Source: JAZREA01 sp045660545
GTDB taxonomy: Bacteria > Bacillota > Clostridia > Monoglobales > Firm-18
NCBI GenBank assembly: GCA_045660545.1
Contig: JAZREA010000019.1
Span: 1-64,000 of the forward strand
Reading direction: 5' to 3'
Length of the DNA: 64,000 nucleotides
Below the pieces are notes generated by a model that was given only the letters and a program-made list of their open reading frames with translations, searched no databases and was not told the origin of the DNA. Shown in pieces: positions 16,404-24,259 of the stretch. Position numbers and translations under genes: made by a program. The stretch's first letter is position 1. Each line of letters starts with the position of its first letter.

Positions 16404-16946
16404 ATGCTTAATGAGATTAAGTACGAGCTGTTCTTGTTTGCAGTGAGCGGGGTCTTTGGAGTTGCCTGTGCGCTTTTGTTCGATTCGTTCAGAGCTTCAA
16501 GAGTCATAGTAAAAACATCCGTTGCAGTAACGGCCGTAGAAGATATTGTCTTTTGGATCTTAACCACACTTTGTTTTTTTATCCTTTCATTAAAGTTTAA
16601 TAATGGTCAGATACGCCTGTTTATGCTGCTTGGCGTTGTATTTGGTGCTCTTTTGTATTTTAACACCATAAGTCGTTATGTTTTAGGGTTTACGGTATGG
16701 CTTTCCCGATTAATTATAATGTTTGTAAAACTTGTTACAAGGTGGGTTAACATTGTGTTAAGGGTGCTTTTGTTCCCGATAAGAATGTTGCTTCGTTTGC
16801 TGGGCAAACCTGCTTTTATTGTTGTTAGTATAGGCCGTAGAGGAATTAAAAAAATGTGTAAAAATGTGAAATATAAGGCTAAAATTTTTAAAAAATTTTC
16901 ACCGTTTGCCGTGTGCTTTAAGAAAAAACATACGAAAACACCGTAG
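16404..16946 (+). CDS. yabQ: Spore cortex biosynthesis protein YabQ
   Basis: The 180-residue membrane protein has four or so hydrophobic segments in its first 110 residues (for example LFLFAVSGVFGVACALLFDS, IVFWILTTLCFFILSL), then a basic tail rich in lysine and arginine. The N-terminal sequence and position after yabP fit YabQ, a mother-cell membrane protein required for spore cortex formation. The basic tail probably faces the cytoplasm. The presence of yabP and yabQ is the best evidence that the organism can sporulate or descends from a sporulating lineage. Confidence 0.88.
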   Translation: MLNEIKYELFLFAVSGVFGVACALLFDSFRASRVIVKTSVAVTAVEDIVFWILTTLCFFILSLKFNNGQIRLFMLLGVVFGALLYFNTISRYVLGFTVWLSRLIIMFVKLVTRWVNIVLRVLLFPIRMLLRLLGKPAFIVVSIGRRGIKKMCKNVKYKAKIFKKFSPFAVCFKKKHTKTP

Positions 16947-16996
16947 GTAATTGAATTTAAAATACAAAAAATTACAAAAAAATTGCAAAAAAACTA

Positions 16997-17025
16997 TTTA
17001 CTTTTTTAAAAAAATAATATATAAT
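16997..17025 (+). promoter_or_regulatory. Promoter for divIC
   Basis: TTTACT (16997-17002) and TATAAT (17020-17025) are 17 bases apart in an A/T-rich gap, 38 bases before divIC. This separates vegetative divIC expression from the sporulation genes upstream. Confidence 0.5.
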
Positions 17026-17062
17026 TATACCGTTAAATAGTATTGGGAGGAAACTAAAGAAT

Positions 17063-17356
17063 ATGAAGAAAAAAGATAAAACCAATTATTCTTTAATAAA
17101 GGCAGTAGTTTGCTTTGTTTTTGTTATATTTTTTGGTTATACTCTTATAACTCAACAGTTTTCAATCAGTGCTAAAAAAGCAGAGCTTAAAGACCTTGAC
17201 CAGCAGATAAAGCAGGCAGAGGCACAAAAGGCAGAGCTTGATAATCAGCTTAAAACTGTTAACACTCCGGAATATATCGAAAAGGTTGCACGAGAAGAAT
17301 TAGGTTATGCGGCGCCGGACGAGATAGTGTTTATGGATGCAACTGCTGTTAAATAA
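17063..17356 (+). CDS. divIC: Septum formation initiator DivIC/FtsB-like
   Basis: This 97-residue bitopic membrane protein has a short basic cytoplasmic N terminus, one membrane helix (about residues 12-32), an extracellular coiled coil (KKAELKDLDQQIKQAEAQKA onward) and a conserved end with EYIEKVAREELGYAAPDEIV. DivIC/FtsB forms a complex with FtsL and DivIB/FtsQ in the divisome. Position downstream of yabQ and upstream of an S1-domain gene is the conserved Bacillus order. Confidence 0.9.
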   Translation: MKKKDKTNYSLIKAVVCFVFVIFFGYTLITQQFSISAKKAELKDLDQQIKQAEAQKAELDNQLKTVNTPEYIEKVAREELGYAAPDEIVFMDATAVK

Positions 17357-17449
17357 GTGCCGCAAATTAGCTGTGCGCTTTAACAGTCGGGATTAATATA
17401 CATCAACTTTGCAAGATTATTTATTGTTACAGGAGGATATTTTACCATT

Positions 17450-17854
17450 ATGCAGTTCGAAGTGGGCAAAATCGTTGAAGGAAAGGTTACCGGCGTTACG
17501 AATTTCGGCGCTTTCGTACACTTGGGAGGCGACACTACCGGCTTGGTACATATATCCGAAGTAGCATTAACTTATGTTAAAGATATTAAGGACTTTATCA
17601 AGGAAAACGACATCGTTAAGGTAAAGATTCTTTCAATAGACGAAAAGGGGAAGATTAGTCTTTCTATAAAAAAAGCTTTGGAGGAAGAAAAGAAAAGCAA
17701 GGCCGGAGCTCCTGCGCACGTTTCCTTTGGTGCCGGCGGCTCGGAAATGTCCTTTGAAGATAAAATGAAGCAGTTTATGCAAGACAGTGAAGAAAGGATG
17801 TCCGCGATTAAGCGCAACCTTGACAACAAGCGTGGCGGCGGATATAAAAGATAG
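17450..17854 (+). CDS. S1 RNA-binding domain protein, YabR-like
   Basis: The 134 residues contain one S1 domain (about 1-70: VGKIVEGKVTGVTNFGAFVH, then GLVHISEVA) and a charged C-terminal tail. This is the general stress protein 13/YabR type, which binds RNA and probably ribosomes. It completes the divIC-yabR pair seen in Bacilli and Clostridia. Its exact role is unknown. A good ribosome binding site (AGGAGG) precedes the ATG. Confidence 0.85.
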   Translation: MQFEVGKIVEGKVTGVTNFGAFVHLGGDTTGLVHISEVALTYVKDIKDFIKENDIVKVKILSIDEKGKISLSIKKALEEEKKSKAGAPAHVSFGAGGSEMSFEDKMKQFMQDSEERMSAIKRNLDNKRGGGYKR

Positions 17855-17878
17855 GCAAATTTAATTACTTTAACCTTT

Positions 17879-17917
17879 GGACAAGCATTTAATTGTTTGT
17901 CCTTTGTTTTTGTTTTT
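17879..17917 (+). terminator. Intrinsic terminator after yabR-like gene
   Basis: GGACAAGCA (17879-17887) pairs with TGTTTGTCC (17894-17902), with one G-U pair, and is followed by a long T-rich tract. Confidence 0.75.
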
Positions 17918-17944
17918 AATAAATTGATTTTTTGGAGGAAAGTA

Positions 17945-18700
17945 ATGGAGATATATCCTTACGAGAGGCTTGACGACCTGCAAATTAAGGCGCCATGCGG
18001 AGAGATGCTTAAAATAATACAAAATCCGTCCTGGTTTTGCTTTGGTACTGACGCGGTGCTTTTGGCCAATTTTGCAGAGGTTAGAAGCGGCGATGAGGTT
18101 ATGGACCTCGGTACGGGTACGGGAATAATTGCGCTGCTTTTAGCCGCTAAAACGAAAGCCAAGCATATTGACGGACTCGAAATACAAAATGACGTTGCCG
18201 AAATGGCGAAAAGAAGTGTAATATATAATTCGCTTACAGATAAAGTTAACATTATAAACGGCGATATCGTAGGATATAAATCTGATAAAAAATACGATGT
18301 TGTTGTGTGTAATCCGCCGTACAAAAAGCACCAGACCGGGCTTGTAAACAAGAACGAGAAGCTTTTGATATCAAGGCACGAGGTGCTTTGTCAGTTGAAA
18401 GATGTTGTAAAGACAGCGTCTGCGCTCTTAAAGTCCAACGGAAGGTTTTCCATCATACACCGTCCCGAGAGGCTCGCTGACATTATATGTGATATGAGGG
18501 AGTATAAAATCGAGCCTAAAAGAATCAGATACATACACTCTGTCGCGGGGAAAATACCTGCTATGGTAATGATAGAGGGTATAAAAGGCGCAAAGCCGTA
18601 TATAAAAACAGAACCGCCACTGATTATATATAACAATGACGGTTCTTATACAAGCGAGATATATGAAATTTACAATTATCAGTTGCCTTCTGCGTTATAA
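17945..18700 (+). CDS. tRNA1(Val) adenine-N6 methyltransferase-like (TrmN6/YabB family)
   Basis: This 251-residue Rossmann-fold methyltransferase has the SAM-binding motif DLGTGTGIIALLLA (about 51-64) and the N6-adenine catalytic motif NPPY near residue 122. The family modifies A37 of tRNA1(Val), or related RNA targets, using SAM. The ATG at 17945 follows GGAGG by 7 bases; an in-frame start at 17897 lies in the terminator tail and is rejected. Its 3' end overlaps the converging histidine kinase gene by 22 bases. Confidence 0.88.
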   Translation: MEIYPYERLDDLQIKAPCGEMLKIIQNPSWFCFGTDAVLLANFAEVRSGDEVMDLGTGTGIIALLLAAKTKAKHIDGLEIQNDVAEMAKRSVIYNSLTDKVNIINGDIVGYKSDKKYDVVVCNPPYKKHQTGLVNKNEKLLISRHEVLCQLKDVVKTASALLKSNGRFSIIHRPERLADIICDMREYKIEPKRIRYIHSVAGKIPAMVMIEGIKGAKPYIKTEPPLIIYNNDGSYTSEIYEIYNYQLPSAL

Positions 18701-19473
18701 AGCGTAGAAAACTCGACGTCGAAGAGCGATTTTGAAGGAGTATATATATATTGATTGGAGTTTAATGTGATTGTGCCTTTTACGCCATCAGGAATGGATA
18801 TAATTACTTCGGTGCCGACCTTGGGCTTGCTTATGAACTCCAACGTGCCACCAAGCTGCTTTAAAATTGTTTCTACGATATTAAGCCCCAGACCCAAACC
18901 GGAAGCGTTGCCTGTATCTACTCTATGGAACTTTTTGGTTATATTAGGAATTTCATCCTTTTTTATACCATTGCCGTTATCCTTTACAGAAAAGAACACG
19001 GACTTGTTTTCGCGGTAGACTTTTAATGACACCTTTTTACTCTTTTTACTGTTGTATTTTACGGCGTTTGTTATAAGATTTAACAGTATTCTTTCGACAG
19101 GTAACACGGGAATGTTGATAAATTCACATTCGGGTGCTATCTTAGCAGTGAAAGTGAAATTATGCTTTTGTGCATATTCGTTTATCGAGGCTGTGAAAGA
19201 ATCTATAAAATCCTGTGTGTCTACAAGCTCGAAACTATTAAGCGACAAAGAAGCAACTGACATAAAGTTATTAAGCATAAGTTCAAGCTTATTGCAGTTG
19301 TTGATTATATTTTTAAAATATTGAACTATGTCCTTTGAGTCTACGGGGCCGTTTTCCAGCCTCATATTGCCTATCCTTGCGGTTGCAGATATGAGGTTTA
19401 CCGGAGTTTTAAGCTCGTGTGATATTGCAGACAGGGTATCTGCGAAGTTGTCTGCGTCGGATTTTTTGTTCAT
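18679..19473 (-). CDS. Soluble sensor histidine kinase
   Basis: The 264 residues hold a HisKA dimerisation domain with the phospho-acceptor motif SHELKTP (H19) and a HATPase domain with N box (LLNLITNAVKYN), G1 (DNGNGI) and G2 (GLGLGL) boxes. No membrane segment or N-terminal sensor domain is present, so it is a bare cytoplasmic kinase. No response-regulator gene lies beside it; it is an orphan that may receive signals from another protein. The ATG at 19473 is preferred because AAAGGTG precedes it by about 6 bases; an ATG at 19524 has no such site. It is divergent from the VIT/VWA gene with interlocked promoters. Confidence 0.85.
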   Translation of the reverse strand: MNKKSDADNFADTLSAISHELKTPVNLISATARIGNMRLENGPVDSKDIVQYFKNIINNCNKLELMLNNFMSVASLSLNSFELVDTQDFIDSFTASINEYAQKHNFTFTAKIAPECEFINIPVLPVERILLNLITNAVKYNSKKSKKVSLKVYRENKSVFFSVKDNGNGIKKDEIPNITKKFHRVDTGNASGLGLGLNIVETILKQLGGTLEFISKPKVGTEVIISIPDGVKGTITLNSNQYIYTPSKSLFDVEFSTLYNAEGN

Positions 19474-19514
19474 AAAAAACACCTTTCTGTATTGAGATGG
19501 TTCTGGTTGAATAT

Positions 19515-19543
19515 ATTTTAACATTTTATGTTGAATTTTGCAA
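19515..19543 (-). promoter_or_regulatory. Promoter for the histidine kinase gene
   Basis: On the minus strand TTGCAA (19543-19538) and TAAAAT (19520-19515) are 17 bases apart. It overlaps the rightward promoter of the VIT/VWA gene, so the two compete. Confidence 0.5.
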
Positions 19544-19559
19544 CCTGTTTTAGTATAAT
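19531..19559 (+). promoter_or_regulatory. Promoter for the VIT/VWA gene
   Basis: TTGAAT (19531-19536) and TATAAT (19554-19559) are 17 bases apart. A second possible -35 TTGACA starts at 19559. The expected transcript has a leader of about 60 bases. Confidence 0.5.
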
Positions 19560-19626
19560 TGACACATACAGAATTTTGGTTAATAAAATTTCTATTTTAA
19601 TTATAGTACGTTGGGAGGGGAATAGG

Positions 19627-21648
19627 GTGTCTTACGGATTGCTTGACAACAACGGGCGAGTATTTGTTCCGGCCACGATCGACTGTGATGCGAATGTTAC
19701 AGACGATTTTGGTCTTTTTAAGCTTGTGCACAATTATGAGATTGACGTCGACGCACCTTGTGAGCTTAAATTTGTTTTTCCTGTTTCCAACGCTATGCAT
19801 ATTGTTTCTTTTTCTGCCTATATTAACGAGAAGCACATTTTCTCAACCCTTGAGGTTAAACCTCCTAAGGCGGAATCTGCCTCATATTTTTCTCACTATT
19901 ATTCTAACGGATTTGAAGTGCCGCTTGGGGAGTCTTTAAAAGGGGACAAAATCGTTATTGAAATTGTGTACACCCGTTCTCTTACATACGACAACGAACG
20001 CACAAGAATTATTATCCCGACGGGAGTTGCACCGAGGTTTATTTACTTTGGCAGGCAGCTGGCCTTGGAAACTTTATTTGAAGAGATAGATTACAACATT
20101 ACATTAAATGTTTTATACAAAAACAGCGACATTAAAAACGTAGTTTCACCTACCCACAACATTAACGCGGTTTATGGGGAAAATTCGGTGGAAGTAACAC
20201 TTGACGGTGTTGTGCATACTGACAGGGATATTATAATAGACGTATATTCTGTTATGAAGGACAAGCCTAAGTTTATAAAATACGACAACTATATGAGCTG
20301 TTCTTTTATTCCTGACCTTAATATTTACGAAGATGCGCCAAGGGATTATCTGTTCTTTATCGATATTTCTAACGACTCTAACGTGAGGAAGATACAGCAA
20401 ATTAAAAATGCGTTGCAACTTTGTATACGCACACTGAAAAAAGGGGACAGGTTCAACATTGCATTCGCGCAGTCTGAGAATACGTTCTTTTACGACGAGT
20501 ATTTGCCGTTAAACGACGACACGTTGCGCTCGGCGGTGAAGTGGCTTAATTCGTACGTACCCCAGGGAATTCCTGAATTTTACGGGCCTGTTGTTAAGGC
20601 GAGCTCGATGTCCGATGATGCAACAGTTATATTCGTTTCTGACGGAAGAATTGCGGGGAATGTGAGCAGCCTTAACTATGTGAAACAATGCGGTAGTATG
20701 AGGTTTTACAACTTTGGGTTTGATATGGCGGTTAACCGAGAGTTTTTGATAGAGCTTGCGGCTATTACCGGGGGCAAAACGCGTTTTGTTGACCATACCG
20801 AGAGAGTGGACGATACGGTTGTTAAGGCGTTTAACGTTATTGTTTCCCCTTCAATTGACAAGGCTGTTGTAAGATTTGACACGCCTATTTCCGACATCAC
20901 GCCTGATTATTTCGACAGGATACATTGCGGAGAAAGAATAAACGTGATGCTGCGTTATACCGACCGGCCCCCGCAGACTATGTACATTAAGGGCTTTGTT
21001 GGCGGTAAAGAAACTGTTTGCGCCGTTAAAATCGAGCACATTTTGGACGGCGGACAATGTATTAAATACCGCTTTGGATGTGAGTCTATTCAAAATATGC
21101 TTAAAGCATACTACTTTGCGGATGAAGAAAGAAAGTATATGATAAGGCAGAGGATTATTGAAAAGTCGCTTGAATACTCCATACACAGCAAGTACACGAT
21201 GTTTAAGATTGCGGACAGACTTGGAACATATGTGTATGAGTGCGATGTCGAGGAATGCAGTGATCTTTCGTCGCACTGGTACGAAACTACACTTGTTACT
21301 GAGGAGAAGTCGCTGTCACATTCTGTCAGAGAAATACAGTTTACGGAAATTGCAAAAAAACAAAAGGCTAACGGAAGATTTGTTCTTAGCAATTCGAGGA
21401 GCAAGGATGCTGTGGCGCTTACTACGGCGGAGGTAGTATTAAACTTTTGTCAAAATTGCTCGGATGTATTTATGTACAGGTGGCACCTTAGAAAATCTGT
21501 TTTGTTTCTTTTAGACTATATAGAGAATGCGGACATACCTGTTGTTCCAGAAAAGATAATTGACGCTCTTGTCTTATGGAACGAGATTTTTGGCTCGTCT
21601 GACGAAGCGAGCCAGAAAATAGAGGTACTTGCATATTTATATAAATAG
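19627..21648 (+). CDS. VIT and von Willebrand factor A domain protein
   Basis: The 673 residues resemble the inter-alpha-trypsin-inhibitor heavy-chain architecture. An N-terminal VIT domain (about 1-140, with FVFPVSNAMHIVSFSAYINE) is followed by a VWA domain whose MIDAS-like metal motif is DISNDS at about 246-251, with TVIFVSDGRIAG further on. A helical C-terminal region ends the protein. There is no signal peptide or membrane anchor, so it is probably cytoplasmic. The GTG at 19627 is chosen because GGGAGGGG lies about 7 bases upstream. Bacterial VIT/VWA proteins have no agreed function; metal-dependent protein binding is the family expectation. Confidence 0.8.
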   Translation: MSYGLLDNNGRVFVPATIDCDANVTDDFGLFKLVHNYEIDVDAPCELKFVFPVSNAMHIVSFSAYINEKHIFSTLEVKPPKAESASYFSHYYSNGFEVPLGESLKGDKIVIEIVYTRSLTYDNERTRIIIPTGVAPRFIYFGRQLALETLFEEIDYNITLNVLYKNSDIKNVVSPTHNINAVYGENSVEVTLDGVVHTDRDIIIDVYSVMKDKPKFIKYDNYMSCSFIPDLNIYEDAPRDYLFFIDISNDSNVRKIQQIKNALQLCIRTLKKGDRFNIAFAQSENTFFYDEYLPLNDDTLRSAVKWLNSYVPQGIPEFYGPVVKASSMSDDATVIFVSDGRIAGNVSSLNYVKQCGSMRFYNFGFDMAVNREFLIELAAITGGKTRFVDHTERVDDTVVKAFNVIVSPSIDKAVVRFDTPISDITPDYFDRIHCGERINVMLRYTDRPPQTMYIKGFVGGKETVCAVKIEHILDGGQCIKYRFGCESIQNMLKAYYFADEERKYMIRQRIIEKSLEYSIHSKYTMFKIADRLGTYVYECDVEECSDLSSHWYETTLVTEEKSLSHSVREIQFTEIAKKQKANGRFVLSNSRSKDAVALTTAEVVLNFCQNCSDVFMYRWHLRKSVLFLLDYIENADIPVVPEKIIDALVLWNEIFGSSDEASQKIEVLAYLYK

Positions 21649-21731
21649 CATGTGCTTGTGATAAAATTAACAAAAAGTACTAAATTTATTTTTGTTTAAT
21701 AGTATATTATGATTAAAAATTAAAAAAGTAC

Positions 21732-21760
21732 TTGTAAAATTTTGAAAAATAGTATATGAT
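21732..21760 (+). promoter_or_regulatory. Promoter for gap
   Basis: TTGTAA (21732-21737) and TATGAT (21755-21760) are 17 bases apart in an A/T-rich region, 47 bases before the gap start codon. Confidence 0.55.
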
Positions 21761-21806
21761 ATATACTAATGGTTTATAACTAATTATTATTTAGGAGGAA
21801 AATATA

Positions 21807-22823
21807 ATGTCAGTAAAAGTTGCTATTAATGGTTTTGGACGTATCGGTCGTTTGGCTTTCAGACAGATGTTCGGTGCAGAAGGTTATGAAGTTGTTGCTA
21901 TCAACGACTTGACAAGCCCTAAGATGCTTGCTCATTTGTTGAAGTACGACTCTTCACAAGGCAGATACGCTCTTGGTGATACTGTTACAGCTGGTGAGGA
22001 TTCTATCACTGTTGACGGTAAGACAATTAAGATTTACGCTGAAAAGGACGCTAAGGACCTTCCTTGGGGCGAAATCGGCGTAGACGTTGTTTTGGAGTGC
22101 ACAGGTTTCTACACTTCAAAGGAAAAGGCTTCTGCTCACATCGCAGCAGGTGCTAAGAAAGTTGTTATCTCTGCTCCTGCAGGTAACGACCTTCCTACTA
22201 TCGTTTACAACGTTAACCACGAAACATTAAAGCCAGAAGATACTGTTATCTCTGCTGCTTCATGTACTACAAACTGCTTGGCTCCTATGGCTAAGGCTCT
22301 TAATGACCTTGCTCCTATCGAGAGCGGTATCATGAGCACAATCCACGCTTACACAGGCGACCAGATGACTTTGGACGGCCCACAGCGTAAGGGTGACCTC
22401 AGAAGATCTCGTGCAGCTGCTGTGAACATTGTTCCTAACTCAACAGGTGCTGCTAAGGCTATCGGTCTTGTTATTCCTGAGCTTAACGGTAAGCTTATCG
22501 GTTCTGCTCAGCGTGTACCTACTCCAACAGGTTCTACAACTATCCTTGTTGCTGTTGTTAAGGGTAAGGTTACTGTTGATGAAATCAACGCTGCTATGAA
22601 GGCTGCTGCTACAGAGTCTTACGGCTACACAGAGGAAGAGCTCGTTTCTTCAGACGTTATCGGTATGAGATATGGTTCTTTGTTTGATGCTACTCAGACA
22701 ATGGTTTCTCCTATCGAAGGTACTGACTATACTCAGGTTCAGGTTGTTTCCTGGTATGACAACGAAAACTCATACACAAGCCAGATGGTTAGAACTATTA
22801 AATATTTCGCTGAACTTAACTAA
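21807..22823 (+). CDS. gap: Glyceraldehyde-3-phosphate dehydrogenase
   Basis: This 338-residue glycolytic enzyme oxidises glyceraldehyde-3-phosphate to 1,3-bisphosphoglycerate with NAD+. The nucleotide-binding start is VAINGFGRIGRLAFR, the active-site cysteine is in SCTTNCLAP (about 152), and the end is YDNENSYTSQMVRTIKYFA. It has a strong AGGAGG site, a biased codon set like tuf, its own promoter and a strong terminator, consistent with high monocistronic expression. Confidence 0.98.
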   Translation: MSVKVAINGFGRIGRLAFRQMFGAEGYEVVAINDLTSPKMLAHLLKYDSSQGRYALGDTVTAGEDSITVDGKTIKIYAEKDAKDLPWGEIGVDVVLECTGFYTSKEKASAHIAAGAKKVVISAPAGNDLPTIVYNVNHETLKPEDTVISAASCTTNCLAPMAKALNDLAPIESGIMSTIHAYTGDQMTLDGPQRKGDLRRSRAAAVNIVPNSTGAAKAIGLVIPELNGKLIGSAQRVPTPTGSTTILVAVVKGKVTVDEINAAMKAAATESYGYTEEELVSSDVIGMRYGSLFDATQTMVSPIEGTDYTQVQVVSWYDNENSYTSQMVRTIKYFAELN

Positions 22824-22830
22824 TTTTAAT

Positions 22831-22866
22831 GAGACTGCATTTGTAAAAAATGCAGTCTCTTTCTTT
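22831..22866 (+). terminator. Intrinsic terminator after gap
   Basis: A perfect 11-bp stem (22831-22841 with 22849-22859) with a 7-base loop is followed by a T-rich run. Confidence 0.88.
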
Positions 22867-22876
22867 GTAAATTTTA

Positions 22877-22905
22877 TTGACATAATCGCCTGATTGTGGT
22901 ATACT
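22877..22905 (+). promoter_or_regulatory. Promoter of the pyrimidine operon
   Basis: TTGACA (22877-22882) and TATACT (22900-22905) are 17 bases apart, about 140 bases before pyrC. The long leader holds an attenuator. Confidence 0.75.
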
Positions 22906-22927
22906 TTTTAAAGATACGATTTTTAAG

Positions 22928-23026
22928 TCGGTACTGTGATGCCGGCAAGATTGTAGAACACTTTGTATAGCTATGCTTTTATGCTGCTTTTGTTTGTACA
23001 GTCTTGCTTTTTGGCAAGACTTTTTT
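22928..23026 (+). promoter_or_regulatory. Transcription attenuator in the pyr leader, PyrR-like
   Basis: Three mutually exclusive pairings can be drawn. (1) A terminator: GTCTTGC (23001-23007) with GCAAGAC (23014-23020), then six T. (2) An antiterminator: 22945-22955 with 22997-23007 (11 bp, one G-U), which uses the terminator's 5' arm. (3) An upstream hairpin: 22928-22934 with 22941-22947 (7 bp, two G-U), whose loop side reads CTGTGATG. This fits seven of eight positions of the PyrR-loop core CNGNGAGG. It overlaps the antiterminator by three bases, as an anti-antiterminator should. PyrR control is inferred; no pyrR is in the window. Confidence 0.7.
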
Positions 23027-23047
23027 GATTATTATTGGAGGTAAATT

Positions 23048-24241
23048 ATGAGCTTGATTAACTGCTGTGAACTTCATAAGATTAAAGCTGCTGCATCGGA
23101 ATTTTTGTCCGCAAGTGGCCTTTCCTTCGATTTTAACGATAATATAGTATTTTTGCCCGCTTTTTGTGATGTACATGTACATTTCAGAGAACCGGGCTTT
23201 TCTTATAAAGAAACGTTTGCTACCGGTTCTGCCGCTGCGGCTCACGGAGGATACACTGCCGTCTGCACGATGCCGAACTTAAAGCCTGTTCCTGACTCTG
23301 TCGAAGCAATCACGCTGCAAAAGAGTATGGCTGAGGAAAACTCGTTAGTCAGAGTGTTTCCTTACGGCTCTATAACAAAAGGCCAGACGGGCGAGGAGCT
23401 TGCAGACCTGGACGGAACAGCCAAGTACGCGATAGCTTTTTCTGACGACGGAAGAGGTGTGCAAAGCGATGAGATGATGCAAAGAGCTATGCTGACCGCA
23501 AAAAAGCTTGGTAAAATGATTGTTGCACACTGTGAGGATAATTCGCTACTAAGAGGCGGCTACATTCACGACGGGAAATATGCAAAGGAACACGGCCACG
23601 CGGGGATTTGCAGCGAAAGTGAGTACGGGCAGATTGAAAGAGACCTAAAACTTGTCGAAAAGACGGGGTGTGCGTACCATGTATGCCACATTTCTGCAAA
23701 AGAAAGTGTAGAGTTGATTAGAAAGGCAAAGGCAAAAGGCCTTGACGTCAGCTGCGAGACGGCTCCGCATTATCTGATTTTATGCGACGAAGATTTAAAA
23801 GAAAGCGGTAACTTTAAGATGAACCCGCCGATTCGTTCGAGCGAAGACCGCGACGCTTTAATCGAAGGAATAATCGACGGCACGATAGATATGATTGCGA
23901 CTGACCACGCGCCGCACAGCGCAGAGGAAAAGTCAAAAGGGTTAAAAGACAGCCTGATGGGTGTTGTGGGGATAGAAACAGCGTTCCCGCTGCTGTACAC
24001 AGGGCTGGTTAAAAAAGGGATTATTTCCCTGGAAAAGTTGATTGACTTAATTAGTACTAACCCTAAAAAGAGGTTTGGGATTGAAACTTATGACGATTTT
24101 ACTATTTTTGATCTGAGTCAAAAGTATGTGATAGATGAGAATTTTATGCTCTCAAAAGGAAAATCAACTCCGTTTTTGGGCACGGAAGTGTATGGCAAAT
24201 GTTTACTGACTGTTTGCGACAACAACATAGTTTATAAATAG
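23048..24241 (+). CDS. pyrC: Dihydroorotase
   Basis: This 397-residue zinc amidohydrolase cyclises carbamoyl-aspartate to dihydroorotate, step 3 of pyrimidine synthesis. The metal motif DVHVHFREPG has H43 and H45; ATDHAPHS carries the catalytic aspartate, and CETAPHYL and HCEDN regions complete the site. It is the class I Gram-positive type. It is the first gene of the pyr operon, just after the attenuator, with a GGAGG site. Confidence 0.95.
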   Translation: MSLINCCELHKIKAAASEFLSASGLSFDFNDNIVFLPAFCDVHVHFREPGFSYKETFATGSAAAAHGGYTAVCTMPNLKPVPDSVEAITLQKSMAEENSLVRVFPYGSITKGQTGEELADLDGTAKYAIAFSDDGRGVQSDEMMQRAMLTAKKLGKMIVAHCEDNSLLRGGYIHDGKYAKEHGHAGICSESEYGQIERDLKLVEKTGCAYHVCHISAKESVELIRKAKAKGLDVSCETAPHYLILCDEDLKESGNFKMNPPIRSSEDRDALIEGIIDGTIDMIATDHAPHSAEEKSKGLKDSLMGVVGIETAFPLLYTGLVKKGIISLEKLIDLISTNPKKRFGIETYDDFTIFDLSQKYVIDENFMLSKGKSTPFLGTEVYGKCLLTVCDNNIVYK

Positions 24242-24259
24242 AGAAGGGGAATACACGTT

